Source: Chryseobacterium luteum
GTDB lineage: Bacteria; Bacteroidota; Bacteroidia; Flavobacteriales; Weeksellaceae
Assembly (NCBI RefSeq): GCF_000737785.1
Contig: NZ_JPRO01000028.1
Span: forward strand, 1 to 34,980
DNA: 34,980 nucleotides
Direction: 5' to 3'
Position numbers and translations under genes: made by a program. The notes under the pieces are model-generated. The model worked only from the letters and a program-made list of their open reading frames with translations. It did not search any database and was not told the origin of the DNA. Shown here piece by piece: positions 15,753 to 24,074 of this stretch (positions are counted from its first letter, which is position 1; each line of letters begins with the position of its first letter).

Positions 15753-18700
15753 TTGAAATTTGATTTTGGGGTGTGACAGAAAGTTTTTTTGAAGAAAGTT
15801 TTTCATCTAAATATTGAAAAAACATATACAAAACCGGAATGACAAAAATTCCCAAAAGAACGCCGCTGAACATTCCCATTGCCGCGCTTACACTGATTGA
15901 TTTGTTTCCCGAAGCCATTCCACCCGCTGAAAGCATTAACGGGATCATTCCTGCAATAAATGCTAATGAAGTCATAATAATGGGTCTTAATCTTGCTTTT
16001 GCGCCTTCCAAAGCCGATTCAATAATGGATAATCCTGATTTTCTTCTCTGAACGGCAAATTCTACAATCAGAATGGCATTTTTGGCTAAAAGACCAATCA
16101 GCATAATCAAACCGACCTGTACATAAATATTATTGTCAAATCCGATTGCTTTAATTCCTAGAAAAGCACCGACAACTCCGGTTGGTATGGAAAGCATAAC
16201 CGCCAAAGGAAGAATGTAACTTTCGTATTGCCCCGCCAACAGAAGGTAAACGAAAAGCAGACACAATCCGAAAATCGCGATCGTTTGATTCCCTGAAGAT
16301 TTTTCTTCTAAACTTAAACCTGTCCATTCATAACTGTAGTCTGAAGGTAATTTATCTAAAGTTTTTTCAAGTTTTCCTAATAATTCTCCGTTGCTGACTC
16401 CCGGTTTTGGAGTAACTGAGATATTCAGTGAATTGTAAAGATTATATCTCTGAACGGATTCCGGACCATAGGCTTTATTGAGGGTTATCAAAGTACTCGC
16501 GGGAACCATTTCACCTTTATTATTTTTAACGAAAATATCGTTGAAGGCATTTTCATCCATTCTGAAAATGCCGTCCGCTTTAATATTGACTCTGTAAAAC
16601 TTCCCAAATCTTGAAAAATTCTGCGACTGGTCTCCAGAAAAATAGGTCTGAACCGTTCCCAATAATCCTGAAATACTTACCCCCAATTGTTTTGCTTTGT
16701 CTTCATTCACCTCAAGCTCGAGCTGAGGATAATCTGCACGGAACATAGTGTAGGCAGAACCGACCTCAGGCAATTGCATCAGTTGATTGATTAATTCATC
16801 TGCTTTTGCTTTAAGAACTTGCGGGTCTCTTCCCATTCTGTCCTGCAAAACAATTTCGGCATCATTGGTCACGCCATAACCTTCAACGGGAGGCATCCTG
16901 AAAGTCATAATACTGCCTTCTTTAATAACCGATAATTTTTCGTTAATGAGATTCATTACTTCATCAATATCCTGGATTTCGCCACGCTCTTTTTTGGGTT
17001 TAAGCTTTACAAATCCCATGGCATAAGCCGGTCCTGCACTGTTGTTTAAAAGATTGAAGCCGGTAATCGAAGTATTGGTTTCAACGGCTTTTATACCTTT
17101 AAAAATGGTATTGACTTTATCTGTAACTTCTGTAGTATTTGTCAAGCCGGTTCCGGGAGGCATACTCAAAGAATACATCATCAGACCGTCGTCTTCCATC
17201 GGTACAAAACTTCTCGGTGTGCTCGTCATTAACCAAGCTGATAAACCGATAATCCCCGCAACTAAACCTCCAGCAACCCATTTTCTTTTCACTAAAAATC
17301 TTAATCCGCCAATGTAACGGTTGGTCATATTGTTAAAACCTGCATTGAAAGCCGTTGAAAACCTTTTCGTGAAACCTTTTGGAACTTCGTGATGTTCTCC
17401 GGGATGATTATTTTTAAGAAAGACAGCGCATAGAGCAGGCGTTAAAGTCAATGCATTAACTGCAGAAATCATAATTGCAATCGCTAAAGTATAGGCAAAC
17501 TGTTTGTAAAATAATCCCGCAGAACCCGACATAAAACCAATCGGAATAAATACCGCGGACATGACCAATGTGATGGAAATTACGGCTCCTGTAATTTCGT
17601 GCATTGCTTTGTGTGTGGCTTCTTTTCCTGAAAGATTGGTTCCATCTATATTGCTGTGGACAGCTTCAACAACAACAATCGCATCATCGACGACGATTCC
17701 GATGGCTAAAACTAAGGCGAAAAGGGTCAGAACATTAATGGTAAATCCTAAAATCAAAAGAAAAAAGAAAGTACCGATAATCGCTACAGGAACCGCAATG
17801 GCAGGAATAATCGTTGACCTGAAATCCTGAAGGAATAATAAGACGACAATAAACACCAGGATAAATGCTTCAATCAAAGTCGATTTTACCTGACCTGTTG
17901 CTTCATCCAGCTTTTCCTTGGTACTCATTACTTTGGTGAATTTTATGCCCGGCGGAAATGATTTTGAAAGTTGAGTAATGGTCTTATCAATACCTGTTTC
18001 AATTTCATTGGCATTGGAACCTGTTGTCTGCATAATTGCAATGGTTACGGCATTTTGTCCGTTGGAAAGGTTGTCTCCGCTGTAAGAAATCGAACCGAAT
18101 TCCACTCTTGCAACATCTTTTAGCCTAATTAATTGTATTCCGTCATTTTTAACAATGATATTCTCGTATTGCTCAGGTTTGTTCTTTTTTCCTTTATATC
18201 GAATCACGTATTCCAACGCAGCATCAGATTCTTCGCCCAGTTTTCCGGGAGCAGATTCTAAACTGTGGTCGGCAATTGCATTGGAAATATCGGCTGGTTC
18301 AAGACCGTAGGAAGACATTTTCTGAGGATTCAGCCATATTCTCATCGAGTAATCTTTCAGACCAAAAACCTGGGCCTGCCCTACTCCTTTTACTCTTTTT
18401 ACCTGCGGAATGAGATTGATATTGGCATAATTCTGAAGAAATTTTTCGTTGTATTTTGCATTGTCATCAGTATAGATATTGAAAATCATGACCATACTGT
18501 TTTGCTGTTTCGAAGTCGTTAAACCCATTCTCACCACTTCCTGCGGAAGAATCGGAGTTGCCTGCTGTACTCTGTTTTGTACATTGACGGCAGCCTGGTC
18601 TGCATTTACGCCCTGTTTAAAGATGATGGATATTGAAAATGAACCGTCATTACTCGCATTTGATTTAATATAAACCATATCTTCCACACCATTGATCTGC

Positions 18701-18900
18701 TCTTCAAGCGGTGTCACCACCGAACGGATAACTGTTTCGCTATTTCCGCCGGGATAGGAACCGGAAACTGTAATGGTAGGCGGAGAAATATCAGGGAAAC
18801 GGGTTACCGCCAGCTGATTGAGCCCGATAATTCCCAATATCACAATGATAAGGGAAATTACAGTCGCTAATACAGGACGGTCTATTATTTTTTTTAGCAT
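15739..18900 (-). CDS. RND multidrug efflux pump, HAE1/AcrB type
   Basis: 1053 residues, the standard length. The inner-membrane pump exports hydrophobic compounds from the periplasm using the proton gradient. Visible features: N-terminal TM1 with FPDISPPTITVSGSYPGG, the TM4 proton-relay Asp pair in IGIVVDDAIVVVE, the second domain with periplasmic PN/PC folds (SGDQSQNFSRFGKFYRV), and TM10 Lys in IGLLAKNAILIVEFA. Twelve membrane helices are expected. It sits 27 nt after the adaptor gene and overlaps the outer-membrane-factor gene, so all three parts of the transporter are made from one transcript. Confidence 0.96.
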   Translation of the reverse strand: MLKKIIDRPVLATVISLIIVILGIIGLNQLAVTRFPDISPPTITVSGSYPGGNSETVIRSVVTPLEEQINGVEDMVYIKSNASNDGSFSISIIFKQGVNADQAAVNVQNRVQQATPILPQEVVRMGLTTSKQQNSMVMIFNIYTDDNAKYNEKFLQNYANINLIPQVKRVKGVGQAQVFGLKDYSMRIWLNPQKMSSYGLEPADISNAIADHSLESAPGKLGEESDAALEYVIRYKGKKNKPEQYENIIVKNDGIQLIRLKDVARVEFGSISYSGDNLSNGQNAVTIAIMQTTGSNANEIETGIDKTITQLSKSFPPGIKFTKVMSTKEKLDEATGQVKSTLIEAFILVFIVVLLFLQDFRSTIIPAIAVPVAIIGTFFFLLILGFTINVLTLFALVLAIGIVVDDAIVVVEAVHSNIDGTNLSGKEATHKAMHEITGAVISITLVMSAVFIPIGFMSGSAGLFYKQFAYTLAIAIMISAVNALTLTPALCAVFLKNNHPGEHHEVPKGFTKRFSTAFNAGFNNMTNRYIGGLRFLVKRKWVAGGLVAGIIGLSAWLMTSTPRSFVPMEDDGLMMYSLSMPPGTGLTNTTEVTDKVNTIFKGIKAVETNTSITGFNLLNNSAGPAYAMGFVKLKPKKERGEIQDIDEVMNLINEKLSVIKEGSIMTFRMPPVEGYGVTNDAEIVLQDRMGRDPQVLKAKADELINQLMQLPEVGSAYTMFRADYPQLELEVNEDKAKQLGVSISGLLGTVQTYFSGDQSQNFSRFGKFYRVNIKADGIFRMDENAFNDIFVKNNKGEMVPASTLITLNKAYGPESVQRYNLYNSLNISVTPKPGVSNGELLGKLEKTLDKLPSDYSYEWTGLSLEEKSSGNQTIAIFGLCLLFVYLLLAGQYESYILPLAVMLSIPTGVVGAFLGIKAIGFDNNIYVQVGLIMLIGLLAKNAILIVEFAVQRRKSGLSIIESALEGAKARLRPIIMTSLAFIAGMIPLMLSAGGMASGNKSISVSAAMGMFSGVLLGIFVIPVLYMFFQYLDEKLSSKKLSVTPQNQISNENI

Positions 18901-18927
18901 TTTAAATTTCTTTGTTTAAATGATTAA

Positions 18928-20043
18928 TTATTTTGCCGGAGTAATTTTCGGAATGACATCTGCACCGTCTGTAAGTACATCAATTCTGTTGACAGCAATC
19001 TTATCCCCTGCTTTTATACCTGATGAAACGAAATAATCCTGTGGAGTTCCTCCTGAAACTTCAACAGGAATCATCTTTACTTTTTTACCATTGAGTTTGT
19101 AGACAAAAAACTTATCCTGAATATCTTTTACGGCAGTTTTCGGAACTTTTAGAACAGCATCTACATTTTTGTGAATCATTACTCTTGCGGTTCCTCCAGC
19201 TCTCAGGAGTTTGTCGGGATTTTGAAAGACAGCTTTCATCTGAATGCTTCCTGTGGTTCTGTCGAAGTTTCCACTTGCATTTTCCAGTTTTCCTTTGTAA
19301 CTGTAAACCGAACCGTCTGCAAGAATGAGTTCTATGTTTCCTGTGTGGTTTTCTGAAGCTGACATTTTACTGTACGTGATAAAATCTGCCTCGTTCATTG
19401 AGAAATAAACATTCACAAGACTGATATTCGAAAGTGTAGTTAAAGGCGAAGTGTCTGATGGCGAAATCAGATTTCCGATTCTGTTGGGAATTCTTCCGAT
19501 ATAACCACTTACAGGAGCTTTAATGTACGTAAAATCAGCATTGATTTTAGATGAGCCTAAAGCAGCTCTTGCCTGTGCAACCTGTGCTGAAGCCGAGTGG
19601 TAATTTGACTGAGCTGTTTTAAGCTGCATATCAGAAACTACATTTCCTTCCACCAAAGGTTTTAGTTTATCAACTTCCAACTTTGCAGTTGCCTGACTTG
19701 CCAAAGCGGCTTTCAGAGCGGCATCGCTGTTGTTGACCTGCTCGTTGTAGATGGAAGGATTTATTTTAAACAAAGCCTGTCCTTTGTTCACATACTGGCC
19801 TTCTTTCACATAAACTGCGTCAAGATAACCTGTAACCTGTGCTTTAATATCTACATTGTCCTGTCCTTCGATGCTTCCGGGGTAGCCTGTTGAAACATCT
19901 GCATTTCCTGATTTTAGCTGAATAAAATCTGTTGGTGTCGCCGCAGCCTGTATTTGATTTTCCTGTGCATTTCCCGAGTTACAGGAATACATCATCACAG
20001 CGATGGAAATTGACAATGCCCAATAACCTGTTTTGTATTTCAT
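18928..20043 (-). CDS. RND efflux periplasmic adaptor (membrane fusion protein)
   Basis: 371 residues from the ATG at 20043, which gives a lipoprotein signal MKYKTGYWALSISIAVMMYSC; an upstream ATG at 20073 adds ten residues before it. It holds a barrel-sandwich lipoyl-like domain (GSIEGQDNVDIKAQVTGYLD, then VKEGQYVNKGQALFKI), an alpha-helical hairpin (AALASQATAKLEVDKLKPLV to AQVAQARAALGSSK) and the second lipoyl half (TYIKAPVSGYIGRI), then a beta-barrel and membrane-proximal domain. It joins the RND pump to the outer-membrane duct. First gene of the efflux operon. Confidence 0.95.
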   Translation of the reverse strand: MKYKTGYWALSISIAVMMYSCNSGNAQENQIQAAATPTDFIQLKSGNADVSTGYPGSIEGQDNVDIKAQVTGYLDAVYVKEGQYVNKGQALFKINPSIYNEQVNNSDAALKAALASQATAKLEVDKLKPLVEGNVVSDMQLKTAQSNYHSASAQVAQARAALGSSKINADFTYIKAPVSGYIGRIPNRIGNLISPSDTSPLTTLSNISLVNVYFSMNEADFITYSKMSASENHTGNIELILADGSVYSYKGKLENASGNFDRTTGSIQMKAVFQNPDKLLRAGGTARVMIHKNVDAVLKVPKTAVKDIQDKFFVYKLNGKKVKMIPVEVSGGTPQDYFVSSGIKAGDKIAVNRIDVLTDGADVIPKITPAK

Positions 20044-20070
20044 AATAATTGTTTTTACTTCTACCGTCTG

Positions 20071-20078
20071 CAAAATAA
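20071..20078 (-). promoter_or_regulatory. Candidate promoter of the RND efflux operon
   Basis: The minus strand has TTATTTTG, one base off TAnnTTTG, about 27 nt before the adaptor start, with a TTG 23 bp further upstream (spacing slightly long). Low confidence. Confidence 0.3.
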
Positions 20079-20216
20079 CCTCATAAAACAGCCGGTTTAA
20101 TCAACAATCAAAGCGAAACGGAATTATTTGTAGTTGAAACGTAGCATAGCGAAAATGAAAATTTTGTCTGTTTTTTTTATTTTTAAAAACAATAGAATCC
20201 ATATTAAAAACGGAAT

Positions 20217-20240
20217 GCCTCTGTCAATTTTAACAGAGGC
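20217..20240 (-). terminator. Terminator of the two-component/SMR operon
   Basis: Stem GCCTCTGT / ACAGAGGC (8 bp) with an 8-nt loop; on the minus strand a TTTTT stretch follows after 8 nt. It lies 43 nt past the SMR gene stop and would separate it from the efflux operon. Confidence 0.6.
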
Positions 20241-20282
20241 GCTCATCTTTAAACAAAGTATAAATTGCTCTTCGGCAATATT

Positions 20283-20615
20283 TTAATGCGAAGCCGATTT
20301 TGAGAAGACATTAATCACAATGACTCCAATTACAATTAAGGCAATTCCTAAAATCGCTGGAAGGTCTAAAGTCTGTTTGTAAACAAAATATCCAATTAAA
20401 GAAATCAGAACAATTCCTACAGCAGACCAGATTGCATAGGCAATTCCTATCGGAATCACTTTGATGGCATGGGTAAGAAGATAGAACGAAGCCGACATTG
20501 CCACTACAAAAATGATTGTCTGTAAAGGTTTTGTAAAACCTTCTGAAGCTTTTAAAAATGACGTGGCCACAGATTCGAAAAGGATAGCTAATGCTAAAAA
20601 TATATAGTTTTTCAT
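20283..20615 (-). CDS. SMR family small multidrug transporter (EmrE/QacE-like)
   Basis: 110 residues with four hydrophobic helices, the normal size for SMR proteins. The essential membrane glutamate is at position 14 (ILFESVATSFLK), the same position as in E. coli EmrE. GIAYAIWSAVGIVLISLIGY is the signature TM3 with the AxW motif. SMR dimers exchange protons for cationic drugs such as quaternary ammonium compounds or guanidinium. It starts 9 nt after the stop of the LytTR response regulator, so it is likely the third gene of a kinase-regulator-transporter operon, an uncommon pairing. Confidence 0.93.
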   Translation of the reverse strand: MKNYIFLALAILFESVATSFLKASEGFTKPLQTIIFVVAMSASFYLLTHAIKVIPIGIAYAIWSAVGIVLISLIGYFVYKQTLDLPAILGIALIVIGVIVINVFSKSASH

Positions 20616-20624
20616 ATCAATATT

Positions 20625-21389
20625 TTAAAAATCCATCCATGTTTTAAAGGCAGAAGCTTTTTCACGGCTTACGATAACGTCTATCTCCGGATGTTTTTTG
20701 AGTTCGAGTTTCAGCTTTCCATTAAAATGATTAAAAACCTGCTGTACAGAATCAATGTGGATGATAAACTGCCGGTTGGCTCTGAAAAACACTTTCGGGT
20801 CCAGCTGTTTTTCGAGTTCCTCCAGAGTCTGGGGAACAGTCTCTACAATTCCGGTTTTGAGCATTGTTTTGCTGATCCCGTGTTCGGTGTAAAAATACAG
20901 AATATCTTCTGCCAAAACTGTTTTATAACCATCACGATGTGCCAAAAGAAAACGTTTCCTGTATTCTTTGGGCTGAATATAATTAAGTAAACCTTCAATT
21001 GCAGTTCCGAAAAAGGGAGCAGTTTCCATGGAGCTTTCGTATCTTTTTAAGGAATCTTCAAGCTCTTCTTCCTCGATGGGTTTAAGCAAATAATCGATAC
21101 TGTTATACTTAAAAGCTTTTACCGCATATTCATCGTAAGCTGTGGTAAAAATGACCGGACTTCTGACTTCAAAACGGTTGAATATTTCAAAACTTAAACC
21201 GTCTGAAAGACGAATATCCATCATAATAATATCGGGTGCATTGTTGTTCTCGAGCCAGTTCACAGCTGATGAAACAGAATCTTCCACGGAAAGAATCTCT
21301 ATCGAGGGGCGAAGTTTCAGCAGCAGTCTTTTGAGTCGGTCTGCATTCGGCTTTTCGTCTTCAATGATTAATATCTTATTGATCTTCAT
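20625..21389 (-). CDS. LytTR family response regulator
   Basis: 254 residues. Receiver domain at about 1-120: the acidic pair in LIIEDEKPNA, phosphoacceptor Asp58 in IIMMDIRLSDG, Thr in VIFTTAYDEYAVKAF and Lys in YLLKPIEEEEL. The LytTR DNA-binding domain covers about 150-250 (FLLAHRDGYKTVLAEDILYF, then FFRANRQFIIHIDSV). LytTR regulators bind DNA at paired direct repeats. Its start overlaps the histidine-kinase stop by 14 nt, so the pair is co-translated. Confidence 0.95.
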   Translation of the reverse strand: MKINKILIIEDEKPNADRLKRLLLKLRPSIEILSVEDSVSSAVNWLENNNAPDIIMMDIRLSDGLSFEIFNRFEVRSPVIFTTAYDEYAVKAFKYNSIDYLLKPIEEEELEDSLKRYESSMETAPFFGTAIEGLLNYIQPKEYRKRFLLAHRDGYKTVLAEDILYFYTEHGISKTMLKTGIVETVPQTLEELEKQLDPKVFFRANRQFIIHIDSVQQVFNHFNGKLKLELKKHPEIDVIVSREKASAFKTWMDF

Positions 21390-22476
21390 ATAACGGAATT
21401 TTAGCGATGAAATCTTTGTCGGTCTTAAGAATAATCGGTTTTTTATCTCCTAAAAATTCAAAACGGTTAATAATATTTTTAATTCCCAAACCAGCAGATT
21501 TACGATTATCAATTAATGGCACTAATGTATTATGAACTAACAAATATTGATCATTTGTAGTCGAAATTTTAATCTTCAAAGGATTTGATTTTGATGTCTG
21601 GTTATGTTTCAGCGCATTTTCAACCAGGAACTGTAAAGCCATTGGTGGTAAAAGAAATGATTTCAGATCGTCACTTACAGAGATCTCAAAATTGACACCT
21701 TCGCCGAGTCTTTTTTGAGTTAAATAAATGTAGGAATTCAAAAATTTCAGCTCTTCTTCAAGCGTAATCGTGTCTTTTTTTGAATTGACAAGAAGGTAAC
21801 GGTAGACTTTCGCAAAACTCTCTGAATATTCGTACCCCAATTGCTGGTCTTCCAGAATTAACTCAGACAAAACGCTTAAATTATTAAATATAAAATGAGG
21901 ATCAATCTGAAGTTTCAAAGCCTGAAGTTCAGCTGCCATTGCGGCTCTTTTATGTTCGGAAGATTTCAGTTTGTGCCGGGCAGCTTCCAAAGTGGTTTTT
22001 TTCCAGTTTTCCAAGAGAAAATTTCCGGTATTGATTGCACTTATTAATAAAGAAACAACAATATTGGTGGCAATCCATTGCGACATCAAAGTAATTTCTT
22101 TTCTGTAATCAGAACTTTTTGTCTCTGTGCAAATTTCAAAAATAAAATTAATCAGTATGACTAGTGAAATACTTCCAATAATTTGCAACAGAGCTTGAAT
22201 CAATAATCTTCTGATACTCCTTTCATTCCACGAAATTCTTTTATCAAGATAATAATCTATAAACAGACTTACTTCCGCAATAATAATTGAGAACAACAGA
22301 ATCCAGAAAAAATCTTCGAGAATATATATTACAGGCTTTTCAATTAATTCTTTATAAGAAAAAGGGTCAATAAGATAAATAAAAATGTAGGAAAACAGAA
22401 ATGAAGTTGCACATATCAACAGTCTGTTTTTGAATCCATACAAAAATCTCTTCTTTTTATCAGTCATAAACAGCAT
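21376..22476 (-). CDS. LytS-like membrane sensor histidine kinase
   Basis: 366 residues (ATG at 22467 is an equally possible start). Four membrane helices lie in residues about 15-155, followed by a coiled-coil linker and the His_kinase domain with the phosphoacceptor His in LKLQIDPHFIFNNLSVLSEL. The ATP-binding part has the N box (LVENALKHNQTSKSN) and the G box (SAGLGIKNIINRF), as in LytS/YehU-type kinases. There is no large periplasmic domain, so it probably senses a signal within or near the membrane. It is the first gene of the operon with the LytTR regulator and SMR transporter. Confidence 0.93.
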   Translation of the reverse strand: MLFMTDKKKRFLYGFKNRLLICATSFLFSYIFIYLIDPFSYKELIEKPVIYILEDFFWILLFSIIIAEVSLFIDYYLDKRISWNERSIRRLLIQALLQIIGSISLVILINFIFEICTETKSSDYRKEITLMSQWIATNIVVSLLISAINTGNFLLENWKKTTLEAARHKLKSSEHKRAAMAAELQALKLQIDPHFIFNNLSVLSELILEDQQLGYEYSESFAKVYRYLLVNSKKDTITLEEELKFLNSYIYLTQKRLGEGVNFEISVSDDLKSFLLPPMALQFLVENALKHNQTSKSNPLKIKISTTNDQYLLVHNTLVPLIDNRKSAGLGIKNIINRFEFLGDKKPIILKTDKDFIAKIPLYEDQ

Positions 22477-22546
22477 GGTGGTTTTATGAATGTAAAGATA
22501 AATATTGAATCAGAGAAATAGCGCACTTTTAAAGTGAAGGGGTAAA

Positions 22547-22595
22547 ATATACCTGTGAAACGTATCATTTATTAAATAAAATGATATACCTATGA
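22547..22595. promoter_or_regulatory. Direct and inverted repeats upstream of the two-component operon
   Basis: ATATACCTGTGA (22547-22558) recurs as ATATACCTATGA (22584-22595), 37 bp apart. Between and overlapping them is the dyad TATCATTT / AAATGATA (22563-22586). A second small palindrome CACTTTTAAAGTG lies at 22524-22536. The region separates the kinase gene from the divergent membrane-AraC gene and may be the operator of one of them; LytTR proteins bind direct repeats, but this spacing is not their usual one. Confidence 0.35.
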
Positions 22596-22706
22596 CACAT
22601 ACTCATAATGAACAAATCAGAATATTGAAAGTTAAATGTTCTATCATATTTCCATTGTTGAACAAAAATTACGATAAAACATCAAATATTTTAATTTGAT
22701 AAGAAT

Positions 22707-22714
22707 TAAATTTG
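22707..22714 (+). promoter_or_regulatory. -7 promoter element of the membrane-AraC gene
   Basis: TAAATTTG is a perfect TAnnTTTG match 17 nt before the ATG at 22732. No TTG at the expected -33 distance. Confidence 0.45.
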
Positions 22715-22731
22715 TATTTCTATTAAAAACA

Positions 22732-23868
22732 ATGGACAAGTTCAACTTTCTGCATCTCGTTTCCACTATTGGGATTTTCATGGTACTTTTGCTTGCCCTG
22801 TTTTTGATTACCGTAAAAACCAAGCACAGGCTTTCAAATTGGCTGCTTGCTTTCTTTCTTTTTACAAATGCCGTAGATGCAATCAAATTTTTGACGCGAG
22901 ATTTTCCACTAAATTATATCAACCTCGAGGCGTTTCGTTGGAGTATTGTCTACCTGGTTCCGGCATCATTTTATCTCTATGTCTTGTCCGTTTGTTACAC
23001 AAACTTTCGATTAAAACCGAAACATGTATTGCACGTGATTCCGTTTGTTGCTTACAATTTGTATTTAATGTGGGGAATCTATTTTGTAGACAGAGCCTCG
23101 AAAATACATTTTATAAATGGCATCTATGAAATGCCTATAACTCAATTTTTTTACTTTCTTTTCGAATTTCTGTTTCAAGTGTATTTTATTGCTGCATTTC
23201 TTGTGATTAGAAAATCCAAAACGGTCTATCTCGAGAATTATACAAACCCCAATATTTCTGTACTTAACGCACTTTACAAAATAACAATTCTATATTATAT
23301 CTTACATTTTATAGTCCTTATAAGATGGCTGGTTACTTTTATCTATGGTCCGGGCGAGATTCGAGCATGGATTGTAACGCTTGATGGGTTTGCATTTTTA
23401 TTTGCTACCTGTTGGTATCTATTTGTTGCGTTAAACAATCCTGAGTTTTTCCGGGGAGTAAATTCCGAGCTAAAACCAATTACAGAAGTTATTCCGAAAC
23501 AAAAAACCAGCCCATTAATCGTTGATGAAAAAAATAAGGAAATCGAATTTCTGAAAAACTTCATGGTGGAAAAAGAACCTTATTTGGATTCGTCATTAAC
23601 GATTCAGGATTTATCTGAACAGGTAAAAATGCCCGTTAAAGATTTGTCTACTTTGATTAACTTGTATATGGATAAACATTTTTTCGATTTCGTAAATGAA
23701 TATAGAATTGAAAAAGCAATGGAAATACTGAAAGATCCTTCTCAAAAAGAACTGACTGTTTTGGAAATTTTATACCAGGTTGGTTTTAATTCCAAATCTT
23801 CGTTTAATACCTCTTTCAAAAAATATACGGGAAAAACACCAACTGATTTTAGAAAACAAGCTTTGTAA
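22732..23868 (+). CDS. Membrane-bound AraC family regulator
   Basis: 378 residues from the ATG at 22732; a TTG 36 nt upstream would add residues that overlap the promoter element. Residues about 1-245 carry seven hydrophobic helices (for example STIGIFMVLLLALFLITV and LIRWLVTFIYG). A linker and an AraC helix-turn-helix domain follow at about 270-378 (TIQDLSEQVKMPVKDLSTLI, TVLEILYQVGFNSKSSFNTS, then FKKYTGKTPTDFRK). This architecture, a 7TM sensor joined to an AraC domain, is frequent in Bacteroidota. It is divergent from the LytS/LytTR operon and upstream of the two serine hydrolases, which it may control. Confidence 0.9.
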   Translation: MDKFNFLHLVSTIGIFMVLLLALFLITVKTKHRLSNWLLAFFLFTNAVDAIKFLTRDFPLNYINLEAFRWSIVYLVPASFYLYVLSVCYTNFRLKPKHVLHVIPFVAYNLYLMWGIYFVDRASKIHFINGIYEMPITQFFYFLFEFLFQVYFIAAFLVIRKSKTVYLENYTNPNISVLNALYKITILYYILHFIVLIRWLVTFIYGPGEIRAWIVTLDGFAFLFATCWYLFVALNNPEFFRGVNSELKPITEVIPKQKTSPLIVDEKNKEIEFLKNFMVEKEPYLDSSLTIQDLSEQVKMPVKDLSTLINLYMDKHFFDFVNEYRIEKAMEILKDPSQKELTVLEILYQVGFNSKSSFNTSFKKYTGKTPTDFRKQAL

Positions 23869-23906
23869 AATCGAATTACTTTTAAAAAATGAGTTCGATT
23901 TTTTTT
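23867..23906 (+). terminator. Rho-independent terminator
   Basis: Stem AAAATCGAA / TTCGATTTT, beginning at the stop codon of the AraC gene, followed by a T tract. Confidence 0.75.
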
Positions 23907-23965
23907 AATCGGTCGCATATTAACACGTTCTGACGCACTTTTGCAGCAAATTAATTTAAAATAAA

Positions 23966-24052
23966 ATGCATTACTATAAAAAAGTTTTCTGCAACTCTGG
24001 AGTGTACATCAAGAAAATTATGAGACTCTATTCTATCAAAAGAACGTCGTAA
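23966..24052 (+). CDS. Possible short leader ORF
   Basis: A 28-codon frame (MHYYKKVFCNSGVYIKKIMR, then LYSIKRTS) lies between the terminator and the first serine hydrolase, ending 22 nt before it. A CACTTTTG -7-like element precedes it near 23936. It is basic and has no known domain. It could be a leader peptide or chance. Confidence 0.2.
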   Translation: MHYYKKVFCNSGVYIKKIMRLYSIKRTS

Positions 24053-24074
24053 AATCAAATTCAAAAAATTACTA

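Noticed and set aside
20129..20151. TGTAGTTGAAAC as a third AraC-type box, before the RND efflux operon
   Set aside because: No partner box at 21 bp; only a weak match (CGTAGCATAGCG) 11 bp away, so it does not fit the layout found at 29384 and 31372.
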